36,259 nucleotides of DNA, from positions 1 through 36,259 of the forward strand of contig SBHD01000286.1 in NCBI GenBank assembly GCA_006226345.1. The letters are read 5' to 3'. Of this stretch, positions 26,601 through 34,178 are shown piece after piece. Positions within the stretch are counted from its first letter, which is position 1. Every line of letters begins with the position of its first letter. Under the pieces are notes generated by a model that saw nothing but the letters and a program-made list of their open reading frames with translations, was not told where the DNA came from and searched no databases. Source of the DNA: Bacteroidota bacterium. Lineage in GTDB: Bacteria > Bacteroidota > Bacteroidia > Chitinophagales > Saprospiraceae. The translations under genes were made by a program, and so were the position numbers.

Positions 26601-28217
26601 TCAGATCTCTTCGCCATACAGGAGCCATTTGGCCAGTTTGCCGTCAGGTCCCTGCACGAGGATGATGTTGGGGTACACGCGGATCTGACCGCCAGTAGTT
26701 TCGATCGTCCGGTTGGGGGCAGGGTAGGCGGCTTCAATCTCTGCGGTAGAAGCGCCTATACTGATATGCTTAAGCGTTTCACCTTTATAATCCGGGCTTG
26801 TAACAAGGAAATAGACCAACTGACCGCTGGCGGCATTTTCCATGATATAAAACCTGGAATTAGGGCCAGGGTGCAAGTTGTTGTAGGAACGGATATTATC
26901 GGTCACTTCGATCTCACTGCCCGGATCGGGCTCCGGAATATTGGAACTATCAATAAGAGAAAGGCCGTCAATGGTCTCGTTACCGGCAGTCGGCATGAGT
27001 GTAAGTGCGGGTTTGGCCGGCTGGATAGGTTCGCCGTTGAGGACTTTCAGGTTGTGAGCAGCCAACAGACTACCTTGTTCGGATGCTTTTGTGAAGGCTT
27101 CACGGGCTTTGGCGGTATTCCCTCCCCGGTCAGCCAAAATACCTTCCAGTACCCGGGCGTCTCGCACTGTTTTGGCGTATCCCGTCATTGAAGCCGCCTT
27201 TCCGGCATCGGACTGCGCTTTGGTCAGATCGCCAAGCAGGGCATAAGCACACCCCCGGTTGAGCCATGCCGGCGCATATTCCGGATCGAGGATAATGGCT
27301 GTATCAAAATGGGCGACCGCTTCCTTCAACATGCGGATGCGAAGTTGTTGGAAGTCTGAGATTGAACGGGTACCGGAGGAACCGAGGTCGAGTTCCAGCG
27401 GGTAGTGGTATTTAACTTCGGGTTCGGTAGGCCGGAAATAGTTGAGGGCGCCTAATACGGAAATGACCCCTGCATTATTGTAGGTTGCCGTGCTTTTAAA
27501 GTCTTGAAGCACATACGAGTAGTAGGCGTGTGCGTCTTCATACTTATTGAGTGCCATCAGCAGGTTTCCCATGTCAAACACTTCCGTTAGCTTCCGGAGC
27601 CGCTCACCCAGCTGTTTGTTATGCTCCCGGCGTTCTGCCAGGGTAGGGTAGCCCTCCAGTTTGTCCGGAAGCTCGTAGGCTTTGTAAAGCGCCGATATCA
27701 GTTCCGGACCCTTATCAAAAAGGTTAAAGCCTGCAGTATAGGCCAGGAACCCGCCGAGATAATCGGCCTGGTTCTCATATTCAGTCCCGGTTTGCGATGT
27801 ATTTCCGGTGTTACCCATCCGGTGCTGCAGGTCGTGCTTTTCGTAATAATGGATCAATTCATGTCCGAGCAGGGTCGCCAGCGCTGCGTCGGCCATTTCT
27901 TGATAAGAAACGGCTACATCAAATGCTTTTTCTTCCAGCCCGATCTCGCCGGTTGCTGGATTGGTCCAGGCACCGTACCGGGCATCGCTGGACATAACAA
28001 ATTTGGGGGCCGGTAATCTGCTGTCACCTTTGGTTTTAAGGAGTTGATCAAATATCCGGGATGCCCGCTCGTATTTGGTTTTATCCGGATTTGCCGTAGT
28101 TGCCGGAGCAGTGGTGCCAGTTTTTTTCAACAGGGCAAATACTGCTCCTGAGTTGGATTGCGCCGCAAGCGGGGCCATAATAATAAGGGTCAAAAGGGTC
28201 AAAAGCACTTGTTTCAT
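26601..28217 (-). CDS. Exported M48-like zinc metallopeptidase with TPR-like C-terminal region
   Basis: ATG 28217 gives signal peptide MKQVLLTLLTLIIMAPLAAQ (track start 28313 overlaps the upstream gene). LLGHELIHYYEKHD (HExxH) followed by TEYENQADYLGGFLAYTAG (ENQAD third-ligand region). TPR-like AVAHFDTAIILDPEYAPAWLNRGCAYALLGDLTKAQSDAGKAA. Confidence 0.8.
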   Translation of the reverse strand: MKQVLLTLLTLIIMAPLAAQSNSGAVFALLKKTGTTAPATTANPDKTKYERASRIFDQLLKTKGDSRLPAPKFVMSSDARYGAWTNPATGEIGLEEKAFDVAVSYQEMADAALATLLGHELIHYYEKHDLQHRMGNTGNTSQTGTEYENQADYLGGFLAYTAGFNLFDKGPELISALYKAYELPDKLEGYPTLAERREHNKQLGERLRKLTEVFDMGNLLMALNKYEDAHAYYSYVLQDFKSTATYNNAGVISVLGALNYFRPTEPEVKYHYPLELDLGSSGTRSISDFQQLRIRMLKEAVAHFDTAIILDPEYAPAWLNRGCAYALLGDLTKAQSDAGKAASMTGYAKTVRDARVLEGILADRGGNTAKAREAFTKASEQGSLLAAHNLKVLNGEPIQPAKPALTLMPTAGNETIDGLSLIDSSNIPEPDPGSEIEVTDNIRSYNNLHPGPNSRFYIMENAASGQLVYFLVTSPDYKGETLKHISIGASTAEIEAAYPAPNRTIETTGGQIRVYPNIILVQGPDGKLAKWLLYGEEI

Positions 28218-28276
28218 GTATATAAGGTTGAATGCAGGAATAGGCGAAGTTACACACAGTGGACGATCTGTACTGG

Positions 28277-31200
28277 TTAATGCGAATTTGTTTGTTGCTG
28301 AACTATAGGCCATACCTTTTCCATGATAGCGGCAGGAATACCTTCAATGTTTGTCTTGTCTGCGGTAAGTTCAAAAGTGGCCAGCGATTCTTTTCCCTTG
28401 ATCAGACCACCCGAAATTTGCACTTCGTTTCCGGATACGACATAATTTCCCCGGATGGCATAACCGTTTTCATAGCCGGTCGCCCTGGAATAAATGATCG
28501 GCGCCTGTGCGGGTTTTACGGTTAGCTTCTGAAAATAGGCATCCATGACATTGCCGAGGTCCAGGGGGTCATTGAATGTAACTTTATCATTGAGGGCGCT
28601 TTTGATAAATACCGGTTTCTCCTCTCCCACCGGAATATCGACCGAACTGGATTTTAACCCTATATCAAAGCTGGCGCCGGTAGTGGGGAAAGCCAGGACC
28701 GGTATCTGTACTCCGTTGATGCCTTTGGCCAGTTCAGGTACTTTATTTCGAGAATATTGGAAAAGGGTCATTACATCCACACTGTTGTCATCTCCCAGAG
28801 CTAGGCCATTCATGCCCTGGAGCAGGCTGTATGTGAGCAGCCCGTGCCGGAACATAGTGGTCTCATAACTCACCATATCTGCTGCACTGCCGGTGATAAT
28901 GAACATGCCGGTGCGGTCTTTCATCCGATCCAGCGCCCGTACCTGAGCGGAATTCAGGTCGCGACTTCCACTCGCCAGATCATCCACCAGTTTGCCGGAG
29001 TTGCAGGCATCCAGGATCAATACCTGTTTCAGGGCGGGGATGGCTTTGACCCAGTCGGTGATCTCTGTCGCGGATATGGCGAAATTCTCGCGTATCGCAT
29101 CGTCCTGCAGGTTTTCACTGACAATGTCTTTGGTCAGGTAATAAAACTGGGATTTTTCTGCGGTCCCGTAATTCACGCCGTGACCGGCAAAGTAGATCAG
29201 CAGGACATCCTGTGGCTGGGCCTCTTCAGCGACCTCTTCAAAAGCCTTTCGGATGGTGGTTTTGCTCGATACATCCACCCGGGTGCTGTCCTCGCTATCG
29301 GTATTCAGCAACATAATGTTTACCCGGTTCTCAAATACCCCCGGTGCAAGGAGTCGGAGCGCTGTGCTCATGGAGGCAGCATCGTGGTCGGCGAATTTTA
29401 ATTTGAGTTTTTCACTGGCATAGTTAGACGTGCCGATGACAATTGCGTGAAAACTGATCTTGCGGCGGTTGAGCAGGCTGCTGCGTCGGGTGGTTCCGGG
29501 CTCGGCTCCTTTGGACGTTGGTGCCTTATATTCCAACTCCAACTCCAGGGCCTGACTTTTTAGCCAACCAGCGTCGTTGTATACCCGCAGCGCCAGTTTG
29601 TTCGTCGTATCTGGCAGGCAATACCGGTAAAAATCATCCAGCGGGAGGTTCAGGGCAAGATTCCGGTTGGGGTTGGCGTCTTCCTTGACTTCCTTCCCGT
29701 TTACAAATACGCTGAGTTTCCCGATGCCTCCATTTCGCGGAGTCAGTTTTATTTCCACCTGGGTTTTGTCCGCGTTGAGTGCAGCCACCATTTCCGGATA
29801 CAGTGCCACATCCTTGAAGGTTTGGACCGAACGGGCCGGATCCTTGCTCAGGCCCAGGATCTTGGCCAGCAGGCCAGGCTCATAATACCGCTCTTTGAGC
29901 TGCTCCAATTCGATCACTTCGAGACCGACCACGAAATACATGAGGTTCATAGCTCCGGGGGAAGCGTCAAACATGCCGGACGGCGATGTCACTACCCAAT
30001 CATCGGCATCCACGGCCATCAGCGTGGCCAGTTCCTTTCCGGTGTTACTGTCCCAAAGTTTGGCGGTATTGTCCAGGCTGCCAGTCAGTACAAACTTCCC
30101 ATCTGGTGAAAATTTCGCCGACTGGATATCGTTTTCATGTCCTGTCAGGATGTGGAACACCTTACCATTCATATCCCATAAACGGGCTGTATGGTCAAAA
30201 CTGCTGGTCAGGACCCGGCCGTTGCCGTTTGGAGAAAATGCAACAGCACTGATCCCCTTAGTGTGTCCTTCAAAGGTATGCAGGAGACTACCGTCCAGGC
30301 TCCAGGTGCGGGCAGTGTTATCGTCGCTTCCTGTTAATATGAATTTGCCATCCGGGGCGAATACGGCGGAGGTCACCCAGCCCTCATGCCCGGTGAACGA
30401 AACAGACATCTGCCCATCCAGACTCCAAAGTCTGGCTTCTGTACCTCCGGCGGTGAGGATTTGTTTTCCACCGGGAGCAAAGGAAACGCCGTTTATTACG
30501 GATTCGTCATCGGTAAGTGTTTGAAGTTCCTTGCCACTGGTGTCCCATATTTTTGCTTCAAGACCGGTAGCTGTCAGGAGCTGTTTACTTCCTTTTCCAG
30601 GTGAAAAGGCAACACTGGTAACGACATCGGGATTGTCCAACGTAAGTAGTGCCTTTCCATCCAAATCCCAAAGTCTGGCGGTATAATCATCGCCTCCGGT
30701 TAGTACCTGCATAGGCGAATCATAAGGAGAAAAGCAAACAGACCGGACCCAGCCGACGTGTCCGGTATACAATATTACCATGTTCTGTTCGGGGGCCCAG
30801 CGGCGCACGGTTCCATCCACGCTTCCGGTCAGCAATTGTTTCCCGCCATCGGCATAGGAAAAGTCAACCGCGCTGATACCCTGTGCATGTCCTTTGAAGA
30901 TTTGCAGCATGTGCCCTTTCAGGTCCCAAAGGATAGCTGTGCCATCCTTGCTCCCGGTCACAAATGATTTTCCGTTGGGGGCAAATGCGACCGTTATCCT
31001 GGAAGGCGTGGTCTTGTGGCCACGGTATTCCTGAAGTTGATTGCCCTTCAGATCCCACAAGCGGGCGCTCAGGTCATGACTTCCGGTCAGGATCTGAGCG
31101 CCGTCTGGTGAGAAGACAGCCATGTTCACCTGGTCCGTATGTCCTGAAATGACCTGTAGTATCTCACCGCTCAGGCTCCACAGGATCGCTGTTTTATCGT

Positions 31201-31843
31201 CGCTGCAGGTCAAAACGGACTGGCCATCAGGAGCGAACACGCCGCCTTTAACCTTGCCTTTGTGTCCGGTCAGGGTTTGTAACACGGTTCCGTTCAGATC
31301 CCAGATAATAGCGGTGCTGTCCTTGCTGGCAGTCAGGATCCGCTGGCTGTCTGGTGAAAATGCCACGGTGTTGATATCCTTCTCATGCCCTTTGAATTTT
31401 TGCACTTCCTGCCCATCCAGGCTCCATAGGATAGCTTTATTATCCCGTCCGCCGGTCAGGATATATTTACCGTCTGGTGAAAAGGCGACGGACTCAATGT
31501 ACTTCTTATGTCCTTCAAATCGCTGTAAGATATTGCCGTTCAGGTCCCACAGAATGGCAATTGCGTCCTGGTCGGCCGTCACGATCTTTTTTCCGTCGGG
31601 CGAAAAGGCGACGGCGGCTACTTCCTTTGTATGTCCTTTGAAGGTTCGTATCTCGTGGCCTTTCAGGTCCCAGAGTTTCGCTGTAAAATCGGTACTGCCG
31701 GTCAGTATGTATTTACCGTCGGGTGAAATGGCTATTGCTTCAATCCCTTTGGTATGCCCGATCGGCGTTACCAGTCGCGGGGTTTGGGCACAAAGTTGAG
31801 TCAGGCTCAGGATAAGAAATAGCAGGAACGTTGATTTTTTCAT
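28277..31843 (-). CDS. Exported WD40-repeat (14 units) caspase-family (C14) protease
   Basis: Signal peptide MKKSTFLLFLILSLTQLCAQ; 14 GH...SPDGK.LTGS.D.TA.LWDL units; caspase fold FHAIVIGTSNYASEKLKLKFADHDAASM, DVLLIYFAGHGVNYG (His), QVLILDACNSGKLVDDL (Cys), GMFIITGSAADMVSYETTMFRHGLLTYSLLQGM. Confidence 0.93.
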   Translation of the reverse strand: MKKSTFLLFLILSLTQLCAQTPRLVTPIGHTKGIEAIAISPDGKYILTGSTDFTAKLWDLKGHEIRTFKGHTKEVAAVAFSPDGKKIVTADQDAIAILWDLNGNILQRFEGHKKYIESVAFSPDGKYILTGGRDNKAILWSLDGQEVQKFKGHEKDINTVAFSPDSQRILTASKDSTAIIWDLNGTVLQTLTGHKGKVKGGVFAPDGQSVLTCSDDKTAILWSLSGEILQVISGHTDQVNMAVFSPDGAQILTGSHDLSARLWDLKGNQLQEYRGHKTTPSRITVAFAPNGKSFVTGSKDGTAILWDLKGHMLQIFKGHAQGISAVDFSYADGGKQLLTGSVDGTVRRWAPEQNMVILYTGHVGWVRSVCFSPYDSPMQVLTGGDDYTARLWDLDGKALLTLDNPDVVTSVAFSPGKGSKQLLTATGLEAKIWDTSGKELQTLTDDESVINGVSFAPGGKQILTAGGTEARLWSLDGQMSVSFTGHEGWVTSAVFAPDGKFILTGSDDNTARTWSLDGSLLHTFEGHTKGISAVAFSPNGNGRVLTSSFDHTARLWDMNGKVFHILTGHENDIQSAKFSPDGKFVLTGSLDNTAKLWDSNTGKELATLMAVDADDWVVTSPSGMFDASPGAMNLMYFVVGLEVIELEQLKERYYEPGLLAKILGLSKDPARSVQTFKDVALYPEMVAALNADKTQVEIKLTPRNGGIGKLSVFVNGKEVKEDANPNRNLALNLPLDDFYRYCLPDTTNKLALRVYNDAGWLKSQALELELEYKAPTSKGAEPGTTRRSSLLNRRKISFHAIVIGTSNYASEKLKLKFADHDAASMSTALRLLAPGVFENRVNIMLLNTDSEDSTRVDVSSKTTIRKAFEEVAEEAQPQDVLLIYFAGHGVNYGTAEKSQFYYLTKDIVSENLQDDAIRENFAISATEITDWVKAIPALKQVLILDACNSGKLVDDLASGSRDLNSAQVRALDRMKDRTGMFIITGSAADMVSYETTMFRHGLLTYSLLQGMNGLALGDDNSVDVMTLFQYSRNKVPELAKGINGVQIPVLAFPTTGASFDIGLKSSSVDIPVGEEKPVFIKSALNDKVTFNDPLDLGNVMDAYFQKLTVKPAQAPIIYSRATGYENGYAIRGNYVVSGNEVQISGGLIKGKESLATFELTADKTNIEGIPAAIMEKVWPIVQQQTNSH
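30025..31780 (-). repeat. Coding region of 14 WD40 repeats
   Basis: Hand count from IGHTKGIEAIAISPDGKYILTGSTDFTAKLWDLKG to TGHENDIQSAKFSPDGKFVLTGSLDNTAKLWDSNTG. Units 10 and 11 are degenerate (DNPDVVTS..., TDDESVING...). Confidence 0.85.
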
Positions 31844-32385
31844 GGAAGGGAGTTTGAAACTGCCGGAATTATAAAATTCTAAAGAATTGTTTTAAGTACC
31901 ACATAAAATCCCGGAAGTATGCTAATACAATTACAAATATACCATAATTTTACCGGCGAATAGATTTTGCCCAAAGTCCAAATCCAGCCTGTAGCAGCCT
32001 TAAAACTGATGCGCAACAGGTTGGAAAAATCAAAACATGCCCTTTTGCTTTTATTCGGTGAACTGCGGAAGTGCTGTCGTAACAGCTTCTTTTTAGTAAA
32101 GCAGCCGGATGGCTACAACCATCTTCCGACCCCTTTGTCACTACCTCCAGACCAAAGCACCAACAGGTTGCAACTCTCCACTTTTTGAGTTCCTCGCCGG
32201 ATCTGCTAATAAAGGTATGTACCTGAATAAGTAAAAAGGAGCTATTCCTGAGCATTGTTACAATAATCCACCTTTTTGATACAATAATGGAAGCAGGGGC
32301 TTTCCCTTAGGTTCTAATTTTAATGCAGGAATAATAGTCGTTATTTCTGGTACCCGGTTTGGGGCAAATAGCAAGGCATCGCATT

Positions 32386-34131
32386 ATGAAAACAAGTCTG
32401 AAACCTGTATTAATTATACTTACCGGAATATGCCTGCCACTGGCTTCCCGGCTCCATGCCCAACAATTCAATACCGGTCTACTGCTGGATGAGGAAGGCT
32501 TTGAACAGGAGGTGGAGATGACGCCGGGCTTTAGCAATGACGGCCGGCGGGCCGGTGATCTTCCCCTGGAGTTCAGCCTGCGGCCTTTTTGTCCCAAACC
32601 TAAGAACCAGGGAGAGATAAATTCCTGTATCGGCTGGGCCATGGGGTATGGCGCACTGACCATCAGTCATGCCTACCGCGCCGGGAACCGCAATGCGGAC
32701 GATATTTCAGATCACGCCTTTTCCGCCCTGTACCTGTACAACCAGGCAAAGGTCGGCAACTGTATGGGCGGTGCAAATATTCAGCGGACGGCCAGGATAC
32801 TGAAAGAAAAAGGCGATTGCAAAAGTGACGATTTCGATTCGCCAAAGGCTGACTGCGAGCGGGAGCCCGATTCCGACCTGATCGAGACAGCCCAACAATT
32901 TGCCGTAAAAGACTACCTCGCCCTGTTCACCAACAGCTCCACGCCAAAGGAGAAAGTCGTGCGGACGAAAAGGAGCCTTGCTGAGGGGAAGCCGGTGATC
33001 GTCGGTATGCGGATCCGGGAGAGCCTGCGTAGCCTGAACGAGGAAGACCCGGTCTGGAAGCCGGGTACCAATGACGATAAACAGATGGGGGGGCATGCGC
33101 TGGTAGTGGTCGGATACAGCGACAAGACTGGTGAATTCGAACTGATGAACAGCTGGGGACCAAACTGGGGCGATGGCGGATTTTTCAAAATGAAATATCC
33201 GGATTTCGCCACTTATGCCGCCCAGGGCCTGCACTTGATCCTGGCGGAAGAGGAACTTTCTGCCGATGATATCGTCGGGCTCCAGCAACAGGCACAGGAG
33301 GCAGAAACGGATAAAAAGGAAGCGCTGGAGAAAGAAGAAGCGGCAACGAAGGAAAAGGAACAAGCTGAAATTGAACTCAAAAAGGCGAAAGACGCTCAGA
33401 ATGCTGCTCAGATCGCTGCCGCGCAGCAACAGCTGGAGCAGGCTGCTACCCGGGAGGCTGCTGCCCGCGAACAGCAAAAGGCTGCCGAGGCGGTTATCGC
33501 CGAAGTGGAAGACCGGCTGGTCGCTCTTTACGGCGAATTTCAGGTGCGGATACCGGAGACCGACGAGTTTGGAACACTGATGTATGACGATACGGGAGGT
33601 GTAAAGTTCCGGTATCTGACCCCCCAATGGAACGGCAGCTACTATACGCTCGACAAAATGGACTGGGAGGAAGGTGACGGCTTTCAGATCATTGCCCGTG
33701 ATATTAAAAAGGACCGGTATGTCTACCTCTTTAGTTTTGATGGAAATGAAAAACTCGAGGTGCACTGGCCGCGCAGCCTCCGGGCCAGCTTACATGGCAC
33801 TTCCGAAGGCAGCACCGAGAGTGCACTGGTCGCGCACAAGGGGGCTGAGATACTGATCCCGGGAGAAGATGGTGTGCTTACCCGGGAGAATTTATTGGAC
33901 GATAACATCTGTACCCTATACTCTTTCGATAAAATATCCGACATCGAGCAACGGCTGAACCGGCTCAAAAACCTTGGCGGGCCCTTTGAAGAGCGCCTGC
34001 AAAAAGCCTTTGGTGACCTGCTCATTCCTGCCGACAAGATCGATTACGGCAAAGACCAGATGACCTGTAAAACTGAAGTGAAAGGACAAGGCTCGGTAAT
34101 ACCGATCCTGGTCAAATTGCAAAATCAATGA
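32386..34131 (+). CDS. Exported papain-like C1 cysteine peptidase with coiled-coil linker and C-terminal DUF4384-like region
   Basis: ATG 32386 gives signal peptide MKTSLKPVLIILTGICLPLASRLHAQ. Catalytic motifs KNQGEINSCIGWAMGYGA (Gln/Cys), MGGHALVVVGYSD (His), FELMNSWGPNWGDGGFFKM (Asn). Glu/Lys/Ala-rich coiled coil QQQAQEAETDKKEALEKEEAATKEKEQAEIE...EQQKAAEAVIAEVEDRL. C-terminal RYVYLFSFDGNEKLEVHWPR...KGAEILIPGEDGVL. Confidence 0.88.
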   Translation: MKTSLKPVLIILTGICLPLASRLHAQQFNTGLLLDEEGFEQEVEMTPGFSNDGRRAGDLPLEFSLRPFCPKPKNQGEINSCIGWAMGYGALTISHAYRAGNRNADDISDHAFSALYLYNQAKVGNCMGGANIQRTARILKEKGDCKSDDFDSPKADCEREPDSDLIETAQQFAVKDYLALFTNSSTPKEKVVRTKRSLAEGKPVIVGMRIRESLRSLNEEDPVWKPGTNDDKQMGGHALVVVGYSDKTGEFELMNSWGPNWGDGGFFKMKYPDFATYAAQGLHLILAEEELSADDIVGLQQQAQEAETDKKEALEKEEAATKEKEQAEIELKKAKDAQNAAQIAAAQQQLEQAATREAAAREQQKAAEAVIAEVEDRLVALYGEFQVRIPETDEFGTLMYDDTGGVKFRYLTPQWNGSYYTLDKMDWEEGDGFQIIARDIKKDRYVYLFSFDGNEKLEVHWPRSLRASLHGTSEGSTESALVAHKGAEILIPGEDGVLTRENLLDDNICTLYSFDKISDIEQRLNRLKNLGGPFEERLQKAFGDLLIPADKIDYGKDQMTCKTEVKGQGSVIPILVKLQNQ

Positions 34132-34178
34132 TAACCGGCTTGCTACCGGTTGGATGCTAAAACTATTGGGATAAAACC

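Noticed and set aside
30025-31780. Periodic DNA pattern that could suggest a tandem repeat or CRISPR-like array
   Set aside because: Period of ~120-130 bp is explained by WD40 codons; units are divergent and in frame with no spacers.
31950-32255. ORFs in the divergent intergenic region (31950-32255 minus, 31967-32188 plus)
   Set aside because: No motif, signal peptide or plausible composition; treated as non-coding regulatory space.
32707-33765. 352-aa minus-strand ORF
   Set aside because: Antisense to the C1 peptidase; Leu/Phe-rich stretch arises from the Glu/Lys coiled-coil codons.
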